The notes under the pieces: model-generated
What the model was told of the DNA's origin: nothing
Databases searched by the model: none
The model's input: only the letters and a program-made list of their open reading frames with translations
From: Flavobacterium shii
GTDB taxonomy: Bacteria > Bacteroidota > Bacteroidia > Flavobacteriales > Flavobacteriaceae
Assembly: GCF_025847235.1 (NCBI RefSeq)
Contig: NZ_JAOZEW010000012.1
Coordinates: 62,001-126,000, forward strand
DNA length: 64,000 nucleotides
Direction of reading: 5' to 3'
Position numbers and translations under genes: made by a program
Shown here: positions 7,911 through 15,978 of the stretch, piece by piece
How the letters are laid out: every line of letters begins with the position of its first letter
How positions within the stretch are numbered: position 1 is the stretch's first letter

Positions 7911-9113
7911 TTATCTCGCTTGAACGGCAGTATCTGTAAAATCAGAAAACACACCATCCAATCCTAATTTATAAAAAGCCTGATATTCTAAAGTTGGGTT
8001 ATTTTTATAATTACTCAACAATCGTTTCCCTTCATTTCTGAACGTATATGCATGTACTTGTAATCCTTTTTTATGCGCATCCGAAATTAAAGTTGTTGGT
8101 GGTAACGCTACTTTATCGGCATCATCAACTTTACCATCCCCATTTATATCATCTGCTTTGCCATCATTATTTGCATCTACCCCTTTATATGGAATAATAA
8201 AAGGTTTCCACGGACCAATTCCTGTTGCATAGGTTTTTACAAAATCCAAACCTGCCTGCGTTCTAAAAAATCCGTAATCTCTAGTATCTCCTTTTAGATG
8301 CCAATCATACGGTTTTCCATCAGAAATCATTCCTCCTTCTGGAACTGCAAAAACTAAATCTCCGTTTAGAGCCACATCAGAACAACTTAATAATTGAATA
8401 GTCTTTACTGTCGATTTAGTTCTTATATATTGCAAATTAGAAACTTCAAACGACTGAACATATACTGGAGAAGAAGCATTGTTCCATCCCTCAGCAGTTA
8501 ACATTTCTAATAATTTATCGGTGATTTTTAAATTTAATGCTTCATGAAAAGAAGGATGTTTTGTTTCTGGATAAATCCCGATAACACGTCCTAATTGTGC
8601 TGATTTTTGTTTTGCCAAAGCAATAACTTCTGCAAATGTTGGGATCGCATACATATTATTATACTGTTGTGAGCGCTCCGCAAAAGCCTGTTTTGCTTTT
8701 AATTGTTTTATTTCTGCTAAAGTAAAATCAGAAACAAACCAATCGGTTATCATTGCGCCATCAATATTTTTGGTAGTTTTTTTAGAAGCAAAAACCGGAA
8801 TTTCTGATACGTTTGTCGTTCCGGATAACATTGGCTCATGACGCACTACAAGTTGCCCATCTTTTGTCATTACTAAATCAGGCTCAATAAAATCAGCTCC
8901 CATTTCGATAGCTTTAGTATACCCTTCAATAGTATGTTCTGGTAAATAACCTGATGCGCCACGATGAGCAATTACAATAGGATTTGCTCCAGTTAAAGTA
9001 GGATATTTTCCTTTTTCTTTCATCTCTTCATTATTATCATTTGTATCACAAGATAGTAACAAAATAACTCCACTTATAAAAATGACACTTTTTAAAATTT
9101 GAAATGAGTTCAT
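7911..9113 (-). CDS. Glycerophosphodiester phosphodiesterase, lipoprotein
   Basis: 400 aa. Type II signal with lipobox LLSC (C22), so membrane-anchored and facing the periplasm or surface. The GDPD TIM barrel begins at AHRGASGYLPEHT (H50, R51) followed by EPDLVMTKDG and the catalytic VVRHEP. It resembles the periplasmic GlpQ type, which releases glycerol-3-phosphate from deacylated phospholipids. Residues about 313-334 form an Asp/Asn/Gly-rich insert with two EF-hand-like loops (DANNDGKADD, NGDGKVDDAD), expected to bind calcium. Such an insert within the barrel is unusual but known in some Bacteroidota homologues (recollection, not checked). It appears monocistronic. Confidence 0.9.
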   Translation of the reverse strand: MNSFQILKSVIFISGVILLLSCDTNDNNEEMKEKGKYPTLTGANPIVIAHRGASGYLPEHTIEGYTKAIEMGADFIEPDLVMTKDGQLVVRHEPMLSGTTNVSEIPVFASKKTTKNIDGAMITDWFVSDFTLAEIKQLKAKQAFAERSQQYNNMYAIPTFAEVIALAKQKSAQLGRVIGIYPETKHPSFHEALNLKITDKLLEMLTAEGWNNASSPVYVQSFEVSNLQYIRTKSTVKTIQLLSCSDVALNGDLVFAVPEGGMISDGKPYDWHLKGDTRDYGFFRTQAGLDFVKTYATGIGPWKPFIIPYKGVDANNDGKADDINGDGKVDDADKVALPPTTLISDAHKKGLQVHAYTFRNEGKRLLSNYKNNPTLEYQAFYKLGLDGVFSDFTDTAVQAR

Positions 9114-9207
9114 AATTTAAATTTTAAACAAATGAATGCTATTTATAATCAATTCACGTTAGCAATGAGTTAAATATCAGTTATACTTTCTTGCTAAAGA
9201 AACAGAA

Positions 9208-9525
9208 TTAAAAACCATTTGCTTCTTCACAATGATTATTTAAAATTCCTGTAATCAAGAAACTTTCATTCTTTTTTTCAAAGAAAATAAACCATGTAGT
9301 CCTTTTATTTACTTTATAAAAAATATAATTTGAACCTAAATATCGAAGTGATTTTGGCGCTGCCCTATGTGGGAAGCTAGAAATTTCTAGAATTATAAAA
9401 TCTACAATTTTATCAACGTAAAGTTGAGCACTTTTAGGGTAACTAAAATATTCCTCAGTAAAGAGAGCAAAAACTAACTTATCAAAATATTCCAGAACTA
9501 CTTGTTCGAAAATTATTTTTCCCAA
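9208..9525 (-). CDS. RelE/ParE-family toxin
   Basis: 105 aa. Its size, the order of predicted elements and the ending motif (RYLGSNYIFYKVNKRTTWFIFFEKKNE, then ILNN) fit the RelE/ParE ribonuclease/gyrase-toxin fold as annotated in Bacteroidota. It overlaps the upstream small gene by 13 nt in antitoxin-then-toxin order, the usual type II arrangement. Whether it cleaves mRNA (RelE) or targets gyrase (ParE) cannot be told. Sequence identity to characterised toxins is clearly low. Confidence 0.72.
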   Translation of the reverse strand: MGKIIFEQVVLEYFDKLVFALFTEEYFSYPKSAQLYVDKIVDFIILEISSFPHRAAPKSLRYLGSNYIFYKVNKRTTWFIFFEKKNESFLITGILNNHCEEANGF

Positions 9526-9710
9526 GGATATGCTTTTATTCTTTTATACATTTCAGCCTTAAACTCCTCTGGTGTAAATCCCTTTTTCATCTCTTCATCA
9601 AAATCAAAAGTAGTCCTATCAATTCCCTTAAATTTAGCCGGAGAAACTTCATAAGCAACCGAAGGCTCTTCGACTTTATTTATTTTAGATTTTTCTTTTT
9701 TAGCATTCAT
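9513..9710 (-). CDS. Cognate antitoxin (small acidic/basic protein)
   Basis: 65 aa. Lys-rich N-terminus (NAKKEKSKINK), then a charged segment (TTFDFDEEMKKGFTPEEFKAE) likely to be a helix that wraps the toxin. No recognisable DNA-binding domain, although the N-terminus is basic. It is first in a two-gene operon with the toxin and has its own promoter at 9730-9757. The assignment rests mainly on gene order, overlap and size. Confidence 0.65.
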   Translation of the reverse strand: MNAKKEKSKINKVEEPSVAYEVSPAKFKGIDRTTFDFDEEMKKGFTPEEFKAEMYKRIKAYPWEK

Positions 9711-9729
9711 GACGAATTTATTTAACAGC

Positions 9730-9757
9730 CAAATTTACAACATTTTACATTAAACAA
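9730..9757 (-). promoter_or_regulatory. Promoter of the toxin-antitoxin operon
   Basis: On the minus strand TTG (9755-9757), 17-nt spacer, perfect TAAATTTG (9730-9737), then the antitoxin ATG about 20 nt further on. It abuts the terminator of the upstream EamA gene. Confidence 0.6.
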
Positions 9758-9795
9758 AAAATCCCAAACTATCAAGATGATAATTTGGGATTTTT
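9757..9795 (-). terminator. Terminator of the EamA transporter gene
   Basis: 12-bp stem AAAAATCCCAAA / TTTGGGATTTTT with a T-rich 3' side on the minus strand. Confidence 0.82.
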
Positions 9796-9814
9796 ATTAA
9801 TTAGAAACAAGATT

Positions 9815-10720
9815 TTACACAATCCTTTTTTCTTTCTTTTTATAATTGATAATAAAAACTCCTGATATAATAAGTGCTGTTGCGATAATAAAATCTACAG
9901 TAATTACTTCGTCCAACAATAACCATCCGAGAAAAACTGCAATTATAGTATTGATATAAGATAAAATCGAAACCTGAATTGCCGTTACTCGTTTTAAAGC
10001 ATAATGATAGGAGAAAAAAGCAAGTATCGATCCAAAAACAGACAAATATAAAGCTGCAAAAATACTTCTCGTACTCCATAAGCTTACATCTGGATTTGGA
10101 GAAAAAATGAATGCTAAAACCAACTGAACCAAAGTAGCTATAGTAAACTGGTAAAATAAATTCAATGTAATATTATTCGATTTATTAGCGTGAGTTTTGG
10201 TATAAATTGTTCCCGAAGCCCAACCCAAAATAGCCAACCCCATAAATAGAAGTCCGTGTTGGTAATTAGAATCCAAAAAAGATCCTAGCCCCTCTTTAAA
10301 TATAAAAACAACTCCTGCAAAACCAATTATAACTCCTATAAATCCTTTTAAACTTGGTTTTTGTAATCCAAATATAACACTACCAATAAAAATAAGTACC
10401 GGTGACAAAGCACTCATTATCGACGCTAACCCACTTGGTAAAGTTTGCTCGGCAACTGTTGTAAATCCGTTTGCAATTACAATCATTAACAAGGCCGGAA
10501 TTAACTGATGTCTGAAATTTTCCCATCCAATCCATTTTAATTGCTTCTTATACAATAAAATAATCAACATTATTAATCCCGCCAAACCTTGACGAATAGA
10601 AGTTACAAACCAAGGCGGAATTGTCTCCACTGCAACTCTAATCCCCAAAAAGGTTGTTCCCCACACGATTCCAACTGTAGCCATACAGAGAAATAATTTA
10701 TAATCCGGATTCTGTTTCAT
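9815..10720 (-). CDS. EamA/DMT-superfamily transporter
   Basis: 301 aa inner-membrane protein with ten hydrophobic helices in two EamA repeats (for example GIVWGTTFLGIRVAV and, in the second half, LGWASGTIYTKTHA). DMT members typically export amino acids or metabolites; the substrate cannot be predicted. The frame is open to 10756, but a start there would be TTG inside the stem of the galE terminator, so the ATG at 10718-10720 (MKQNPDYK) is chosen. It has its own terminator at 9757-9795. Confidence 0.88.
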   Translation of the reverse strand: MKQNPDYKLFLCMATVGIVWGTTFLGIRVAVETIPPWFVTSIRQGLAGLIMLIILLYKKQLKWIGWENFRHQLIPALLMIVIANGFTTVAEQTLPSGLASIMSALSPVLIFIGSVIFGLQKPSLKGFIGVIIGFAGVVFIFKEGLGSFLDSNYQHGLLFMGLAILGWASGTIYTKTHANKSNNITLNLFYQFTIATLVQLVLAFIFSPNPDVSLWSTRSIFAALYLSVFGSILAFFSYHYALKRVTAIQVSILSYINTIIAVFLGWLLLDEVITVDFIIATALIISGVFIINYKKKEKRIV

Positions 10721-10746
10721 TATTAATGATATATGTTTTAAATAAA

Positions 10747-10783
10747 AAAGTCCCAAATTATAATTCTATAATTTGGGACTTTT
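10747..10783 (-). terminator. Terminator of galE
   Basis: 16-17-bp stem (AAAGTCCCAAATTATA / TATAATTTGGGACTTT) with a 4-nt loop and a T tract on the minus strand. Confidence 0.85.
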
Positions 10784-10803
10784 AAAATACTATCTATTTT
10801 AAA

Positions 10804-11826
10804 CTAAGAAACTTTGCTTCTTATCTTTTGTTCCCATTTCCAAGCACTTTTCATCGCTTCATCAAGCGTAGATTGTGCTTTCCACCCCAGCACATCATTA
10901 GCTTTTGCTGTATTTGCATATGCCTCAGTAATATCACCTTCTCTTCTTGCTACAATTTTATAAGGTAATTTTGTATCACTTGCTTTCTCAAAACTAGTAA
11001 TCACCTCCAAGACAGAACTTCCTTTTCCTGTCCCCAGATTAAACGTTTCTACTTTCTCCAGATTCTTCTTATCCAATAATCTCTGTAGCGCTACGACATG
11101 TGCTTTTGCTAAATCAACTACATGAATATAATCCCGAACACAGGTACCATCGTTTGTAGGATAATCATCTCCATAGACTGATAATTCTTTACGCAACCCA
11201 ATCCCGGTTTGTGTGATAAAAGGGACTAAATTTTGAGGAACTCCAATTGGCAATTCTCCGATTTCGGCAGAAGGATGCGAACCAATAGGATTAAAATAGC
11301 GCAATAAAATGGCACGAATATTAGTTGCTTTGGCAGTATCCCGGATGATTTCTTCTCCAATTTTCTTAGTATTCCCATATGGAGAAATAGGTTGTTGCAC
11401 CGGAGCATCTTCCGTAATAGGCATTTTTTCAGCTTGACCGTAAACAGTACAAGATGAACTAAATATAAAACTAGCTTCTGGTTTTTGTTGTAATTCCTGA
11501 AGCAAATAAATTAGTGTCGTTATATTGTTTTCATAATAAAGTAACGGATTCTCTACACTTTCACCAACAGCTTTTGAAGCAGCAAAGTGAATTACTCCCG
11601 AAACATCTTTGTATTTCTTAAAAAAGTCCTGAACTGCCGCTTTATCCCGTAAATCCAATTTTTCGAACAAAGGTTTTTTTCCAGTTACAGCTACAATTCC
11701 ATCTAAAACTCCCTCTGTTGAGTTGGAAAGATTATCAATTATAACTACCTCAAAACCTTCATTTTGTAATTCGACCACAGTATGCGAACCAATGAAACCT
11801 AATCCTCCTGTTACTACTATTTTCAT
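10804..11826 (-). CDS. galE: UDP-glucose 4-epimerase
   Basis: 340 aa extended short-chain dehydrogenase that interconverts UDP-glucose and UDP-galactose in the cytoplasm. The NAD-binding GGLGFIGSH motif sits at residues 7-15. Catalytic SSSCTVYG and YGNTK motifs, and the RYFNPIGSHPS segment, are all present. Length is typical. It lies 59 nt downstream of a sugar aminotransferase gene on the same strand, near waaA, suggesting a role in surface polysaccharide or LPS precursor supply rather than galactose catabolism (inference). Confidence 0.97.
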   Translation of the reverse strand: MKIVVTGGLGFIGSHTVVELQNEGFEVVIIDNLSNSTEGVLDGIVAVTGKKPLFEKLDLRDKAAVQDFFKKYKDVSGVIHFAASKAVGESVENPLLYYENNITTLIYLLQELQQKPEASFIFSSSCTVYGQAEKMPITEDAPVQQPISPYGNTKKIGEEIIRDTAKATNIRAILLRYFNPIGSHPSAEIGELPIGVPQNLVPFITQTGIGLRKELSVYGDDYPTNDGTCVRDYIHVVDLAKAHVVALQRLLDKKNLEKVETFNLGTGKGSSVLEVITSFEKASDTKLPYKIVARREGDITEAYANTAKANDVLGWKAQSTLDEAMKSAWKWEQKIRSKVS

Positions 11827-11847
11827 GAATTGGTGTTTATATATTTA

Positions 11848-11877
11848 CAAACCCGATTATCTAAACAATCGGGTTTG
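11848..11877 (-). terminator. Hairpin between the DegT gene and galE
   Basis: 11-bp stem CAAACCCGATT / AATCGGGTTTG, but only a short T stretch follows on the minus strand, so it may terminate weakly or protect mRNA. Confidence 0.5.
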
Positions 11878-11885
11878 CAAATTAT

Positions 11886-13019
11886 CTATTTATTTAAAAA
11901 CTCTAAAACCGAATCGGTGATGAATTTGATTTGCTCATCATCTAATTCTGTATGCATTGGCAATGACAATACTTCTTGCACTAATTGGTTTGTTACCGGG
12001 AAGTATTCTTCCTTATAACGAACATCAACATATGCTTTTTGTGAATGCAACGGAATTGGGTAATAAATTGCACAAGGAATTCCTTTATCTTGTAAATGTT
12101 GTAATAATCCGTTTCTATCAGCATTAATAATTCTTAATGTGTATTGATGAAAAACGTGATCATTTTCACTAGCATTAAACGAAGGTGTAATGATATTTGC
12201 ATGTCCTGCTAATGCCGAATTATATTTAGATGCTGCCTCACGACGAGCATTATTATAAGTATCAAGAAATGGAAGCTTTACATCCAGAACACCTGCCTGA
12301 ATACTATCTAAACGTGAATTCACCCCTACTACATCATGGTGATAGCGCTCATACATTCCGTGATTTACAATCCCGCGAATAATATGTGCCAAAGCATCAT
12401 CATTCGTGAAAATTGCTCCACCATCTCCATAACAACCTAAGTTTTTAGATGGAAAAAAAGAAGTTGCAGCTACATGTCCCATAACTCCCACTTTGGATTT
12501 TTCACCAGACTTAGAGATATAATCAGCTCCAATTGCTTGTGCATTATCTTCAATTACATATAAATTATGCTCTTTTGCAAGATCCATAATTGCATCCATA
12601 TTAGCAGCACGACCAAACAAATGAACTGGAACGATTGCTTTTGTTTTTGGTGTAATTGCTTTTTTAATAGCATCAATAGAAATATTCATACTATCCATCT
12701 CAACATCTACCAAAACTGGTGTTAATTGCAACAAAGCAATCACCTCAACTGTTGCTGCAAAAGTAAAATCGGCAGTAATAACTTCATCTCCCGGTTTTAA
12801 ATCCAATCCCATCATTGCAATCTGCAATGCATCTGTACCATTTGCACAAGGAATAACGTGTTTTACCCCTAAATACGTTTCAAGATTTTTTTGGAATTGA
12901 TGAACCAATGGTCCATTAATATATGTATTAGTATCTAAAACCTCTTGAATTGAAGCATTTACAGCTTCTTTTATTTTATCATATTGACTTTTTAGGTCAA
13001 CCATTTGAATTTTTTTCAT
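11886..13019 (-). CDS. DegT/DnrJ/EryC1/StrS family aminotransferase
   Basis: 377 aa PLP enzyme of the sugar-aminotransferase type. The PLP lysine is K192 in FFPSKNLGCYGDGG; the upstream ADFTFAATVEVI and VIEDNAQAIGA motifs bind cofactor and phosphate. These enzymes transaminate keto-sugar nucleotides to amino sugars for LPS, O-antigen or glycoprotein glycans. The exact sugar cannot be told. The flavobacterial context (galE next, waaA divergent) points to envelope sugar synthesis. A promoter and a leader hairpin are visible upstream. Confidence 0.93.
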   Translation of the reverse strand: MKKIQMVDLKSQYDKIKEAVNASIQEVLDTNTYINGPLVHQFQKNLETYLGVKHVIPCANGTDALQIAMMGLDLKPGDEVITADFTFAATVEVIALLQLTPVLVDVEMDSMNISIDAIKKAITPKTKAIVPVHLFGRAANMDAIMDLAKEHNLYVIEDNAQAIGADYISKSGEKSKVGVMGHVAATSFFPSKNLGCYGDGGAIFTNDDALAHIIRGIVNHGMYERYHHDVVGVNSRLDSIQAGVLDVKLPFLDTYNNARREAASKYNSALAGHANIITPSFNASENDHVFHQYTLRIINADRNGLLQHLQDKGIPCAIYYPIPLHSQKAYVDVRYKEEYFPVTNQLVQEVLSLPMHTELDDEQIKFITDSVLEFLNK

Positions 13020-13058
13020 TACGATATTCTAATTTAAAGTTTGCGCTCCCAAAAGAAC

Positions 13059-13081
13059 AAAGCCATATCTTAGTTGGCTTT
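13059..13081. other. Hairpin in the DegT-gene leader
   Basis: AAAGCCA / TGGCTTT, a 7-bp stem with a 9-nt loop, between the promoter and the start codon of the aminotransferase gene. It could be a weak terminator or leader structure; the role is unknown. Confidence 0.35.
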
Positions 13082-13108
13082 TAAAATAACACTTTCAAAA
13101 ACGAGGAA

Positions 13109-13139
13109 CAAAAATAGTTATTTAATGAGTTTAAACCAA
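13109..13139 (-). promoter_or_regulatory. Promoter of the DegT-galE transcript
   Basis: Minus strand TTG (13137-13139), 20-nt spacer, perfect TATTTTTG (13109-13116). Leader of about 80 nt. Confidence 0.58.
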
Positions 13140-13184
13140 TGAAAATAATTGAAAGAAACGTATTTTAGCCTCAAATATTTAACT

Positions 13185-14411
13185 ATGCTTTTCTTGTACA
13201 ATCTGATCGTTTTTATTGTAAGCTTTTTATTAAAAATAGTAGCTCTTTTTATTCCTAAAATCAAACTTTTTACAGAAGGAAGAAAAGATGTTTTTACCAT
13301 TTTACAACAAAAAATAAAAGCCACCGACAGAACAATTTGGTTTCATGCGGCTTCTCTTGGAGAATATGAGCAAGGGCTACCAGTCATCGAAAAAATAAAA
13401 GAAAAATATCCTTCTCATAAAATCATTATTACATTTTTCTCTCCCTCAGGTTATGAAGTTCGAAAAAACAATACTGTTGCAGATGTAACACTTTATTTAC
13501 CAATGGACTCCAAACAAAATGCGCAGCGCTTTTTAAAATTGGCTCATCCTGAAATGGTTTTCTTTATTAAATATGAATTTTGGCTTAACTACTTAAATGA
13601 GTTAAAAAAGAACAATACCCCAACCTATTTAGTTTCAGGGATTTTTAGAGACAATCAGATATTCTTTAAGTGGTATGGTGGATTTTACAAAAAAGCACTT
13701 GATGCATTCACTTATTTTTTTGTTCAAAACGAAAGTTCGAAAAACAAAATTGAATCCATTGGCTATAAAAATGTTATTGTTTCTGGAGACACAAGATTTG
13801 ATCGCGTAGTTGCTATTTTAGAACGTGACAATACTCTGGATTTTGTTGCACAATTTAAAAACAACACTCCTACTATTGTTATTGGCAGCTCATGGCCAAA
13901 AGACGAAGCTTTACTTACCGAATACATTAACACAACTAATGAAAATGTAAAATTCATTATCGCTCCACATAACATCAAACCGGAGCAAATCAATTCTCTA
14001 AAAAATTCAATTAATAAAAAAACCGTTTTATTCTCGGAAAAAGAAGGCAAAAACCTAGCCGATTACGACGTCTTCCTTATTGATACTGTTGGAATATTAA
14101 CCAAGATATACAGCTACGCAACAATCGCCTATGTTGGTGGTGGTTTTGGAAACCCAGGCGTTCATAATATACTTGAACCAGCAACATTTGGACTTCCTAT
14201 TGTAATAGGACCTAATTTTTCTCATTTTGCCGAAGCCACAGAACTTGTTCAATTAAAAGGTTGCATTTCCATTACTAACGAAGAAGAATTAAAAACAGCA
14301 TTTGACTCTCTTATCTTAAACAAAGAATACCTTAATAAAAAGGGATTAATTTGCAGCTCTTATGTACAAAACAAGAAAGGCGCAACTAGTACAATTATGA
14401 ACACGATTTGA
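13185..14411 (+). CDS. waaA: 3-deoxy-D-manno-octulosonic acid (KDO) transferase
   Basis: 408 aa from the ATG at 13185. The upstream open frame starts with TTG at 13149 and adds residues not expected in the family. The N-terminal hydrophobic helix MLFLYNLIVFIVSFLLK anchors it to the inner membrane. The GT30 signature FHAASLGEYEQGLPVI follows, and the C-terminal donor-binding half ends with YVGGGFGNPGVHNILEPA. The enzyme transfers KDO from CMP-KDO to lipid A precursor, a committed LPS step. It is divergent from the aminotransferase/galE pair. Confidence 0.94.
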   Translation: MLFLYNLIVFIVSFLLKIVALFIPKIKLFTEGRKDVFTILQQKIKATDRTIWFHAASLGEYEQGLPVIEKIKEKYPSHKIIITFFSPSGYEVRKNNTVADVTLYLPMDSKQNAQRFLKLAHPEMVFFIKYEFWLNYLNELKKNNTPTYLVSGIFRDNQIFFKWYGGFYKKALDAFTYFFVQNESSKNKIESIGYKNVIVSGDTRFDRVVAILERDNTLDFVAQFKNNTPTIVIGSSWPKDEALLTEYINTTNENVKFIIAPHNIKPEQINSLKNSINKKTVLFSEKEGKNLADYDVFLIDTVGILTKIYSYATIAYVGGGFGNPGVHNILEPATFGLPIVIGPNFSHFAEATELVQLKGCISITNEEELKTAFDSLILNKEYLNKKGLICSSYVQNKKGATSTIMNTI

Positions 14412-14736
14412 TCTTGCTCCCTAATTTTTCATAAAAAGCCCTGCTGGAAATCACAATAATTTCTTTATTTTAGTTAAAATCAGTTTCGAAATTAGGTTTT
14501 CATAACCAATACACCTCTTTTTTCATTGCGATAAATCTAGTTTAAACCAGAAAACCACCCTAGTTATTACCCTTACCAAGCATTTTCTACTGATAAACAC
14601 CTTATTAGATAACAATTCATCAATAAAAACCTTTTTTTAACGTTTCTGGCATACTAATTGATAATAAGATAAACGTAGGCAACGAAGAATATTTTAAAAA
14701 AAAAATAAAAAAATATTTTACATATTAAAAAATTTA
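14412..14736. other. Gene-free spacer
   Basis: AT-rich; no reading frame with family features, no repeat shared with other gaps, and no strong hairpin seen. Confidence 0.5.
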
Positions 14737-14744
14737 TATCTTTG
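14737..14744 (+). promoter_or_regulatory. -7 box of the small lipoprotein gene
   Basis: Perfect TATCTTTG about 38 nt before the ATG, preceded by a long A/T-only stretch typical of strong promoters in this phylum. No TTG at -33. Confidence 0.5.
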
Positions 14745-14781
14745 CCACGAATTAATAATTAACCTTTTATAATAAAGTAAG

Positions 14782-15009
14782 ATGAAAAAAGTATTTTTAA
14801 GTTTAGCTGTTGTTGCTGTTTTAACTGTTGTATCTTGTAAAAAAGCTGATGCTGCTCCTGCTGAGGACGCTACTGCTGTAGTTGATTCTGCTGCTGTAGT
14901 TGTTGATTCTGCTGCTGCTGTAGTTGATTCTGCTGCTGTTGTAGTTGATTCTGCTGCTGCTACTGCTACTGATGCTGCTAAAACTGCAACTGAAGCTGCA
15001 AAAAAATAA
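14782..15009 (+). CDS. Small Ala/Val-repeat lipoprotein
   Basis: 75 aa. Residues 1-19 form a lipoprotein signal with lipobox VVSC (C19). The mature part is low-complexity: four DSAA units separated by two or three Val (VVDSAAVVVDSAA, then the same again), followed by an Ala/Thr/Lys tail. It has no cysteine besides the lipidated one and no known domain. Small, abundant and envelope-bound is the best guess, comparable in style but not in sequence to Lpp-type proteins. Flanked by its own promoter and a strong terminator, so monocistronic. The DNA is a near-tandem GTTGATTCTGCTGCT repeat prone to slippage. Confidence 0.8.
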   Translation: MKKVFLSLAVVAVLTVVSCKKADAAPAEDATAVVDSAAVVVDSAAAVVDSAAVVVDSAAATATDAAKTATEAAKK

Positions 15010-15034
15010 TTAGAACTTAGATTCTAAAATTTTT

Positions 15035-15069
15035 AAAGCCATCCGCTTAGAGCGAGATGGCTTTTTTAT
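15035..15069 (+). terminator. Terminator of the small lipoprotein gene
   Basis: Stem AAAGCCATC / GATGGCTTT with inner CGC/GCG pairing and a T6 run. Confidence 0.82.
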
Positions 15070-15102
15070 TGGACTAAAGTCTCACATTATTTTTTGAGCC
15101 AA

Positions 15103-15147
15103 AAAAAAGAGAGCATTTTGATGATTTATCAAAACGCTCTCTTTTTT
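15103..15147 (-). terminator. Terminator of the DUF1508 gene
   Basis: AAAAAGAGAGC / GCTCTCTTTTT, with further ATCAAAA/TTTTGAT pairing inside; T-rich on both sides, so possibly bidirectional. Confidence 0.75.
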
Positions 15148-15165
15148 CACTTCCAACCCACCTTA

Positions 15166-15513
15166 CTAATCCTCAAAAACAAAATCATCCACCGAGAAAT
15201 CCAAAATCTCAGACCTGGAACCATAAGTAACAATTTCTTTTATCCCTTTTTGAAGAAGCAACTCGGTTGTATATTTTCTACTTGTAGCAAAATGATTATC
15301 ATTAAAAACCAACTTAAAAAAGTACTTTCCTCCAGACGATTTAAACTTCAAAAATTTAGCAGACTCTATACCTCCCTTAAATTTCTCAATCTCTTCCTCA
15401 CATTCAAATTTAAGCTCATAACTAAGACTCGTAAAGATCACCTTTCCCTTCCTGGAAGTAAACACGAATTTATACTCATCATTGAACCTTTTACTGATTA
15501 CAAAAGCACCCAT
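15166..15513 (-). CDS. DUF1508 (YegP-like) protein
   Basis: 115 aa with two copies of the short DUF1508 beta unit: residues 1-50 (GAFVISKRFNDEYKFVFTSRKG...) and about 55-105 (FLKFKSSGGKYFFKLVFNDNH...). Families of this type in bacteria are small, soluble and of unknown role. No signal peptide. It is monocistronic with its own terminator. An overlapping plus-strand open frame across this gene and the tRNAs is a shadow. Confidence 0.82.
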   Translation of the reverse strand: MGAFVISKRFNDEYKFVFTSRKGKVIFTSLSYELKFECEEEIEKFKGGIESAKFLKFKSSGGKYFFKLVFNDNHFATSRKYTTELLLQKGIKEIVTYGSRSEILDFSVDDFVFED

Positions 15514-15626
15514 TTATATTTTTTAGATTTTAGATTGTTGATTTCAAGATCAACGAAGATTTATTTAAAATTTGAAATCAAGTATTATAAGTTTACTTTT
15601 AAGATTACAAACTTTTGTAAAATAAA

Positions 15627-15653
15627 AAAACCTCTTCAAAAAGAAGAGGTTTT
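15627..15653 (-). terminator. Terminator of the tRNA transcript
   Basis: AAAACCTCTTC / GAAGAGGTTTT with a 5-nt loop and T-run on the minus strand, 2 nt after the tRNA-Leu 3' end. Confidence 0.85.
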
Positions 15654-15655
15654 AG

Positions 15656-15741
15656 TACTCAGAGCGGGACTTGAACCCGCACGAACATTGCTGTTCACTG
15701 GATTTTAAGTCCAGCGTGTCTACCAATTTCACCATCCGAGC
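15656..15741 (-). tRNA. tRNA-Leu (anticodon UAA)
   Basis: 86 nt with a long variable arm as expected for tRNA-Leu. The acceptor GCTCGGA pairs with TCTGAGT (two G-U pairs), the discriminator is A, the T-arm is GCGGGTTCAAGTCCCGC, and the anticodon loop is CTTAAAA with anticodon TAA. CCA is not encoded. Confidence 0.95.
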
Positions 15742-15755
15742 ATTATATGGTGTTG

Positions 15756-15828
15756 AGCGAAAAACGGGGCTCGAACCCGCGACCTCGACCTTGGCAAGGT
15801 CGCGCTCTACCAACTGAGCTATTTTCGC
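15756..15828 (-). tRNA. tRNA-Gly (anticodon GCC)
   Basis: 73 nt. Acceptor GCGAAAA/TTTTCGC, D-arm AGCTCAGTTGGTAGAGC, anticodon stem-loop CGACCTTGCCAAGGTCG (GCC), T-arm CGGGTTCGAGCCCCG, discriminator U as usual for tRNA-Gly. It lies 14 nt upstream of tRNA-Leu in the same transcript. CCA is not encoded. Confidence 0.96.
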
Positions 15829-15978
15829 GTTTCAATTTCTGTTTAAGAACTACAACACTTGACTTGTTCTGTATTGCGAGTGCAAATTTAGGACATTTAT
15901 TGAATTAAACAAGCCTTTTTTGAAAAAAAATTACAAGAAAAACATAACCTTCTGATAACGTAAACTTTAAAAGTGAAA

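Noticed and set aside
10721..10756. TTG start of the EamA frame
   Set aside because: Falls inside the galE terminator stem.
15094..15708. 204-codon plus-strand frame
   Set aside because: Runs antisense through the DUF1508 gene and into tRNA-Leu; a shadow created by AT-rich sequence.
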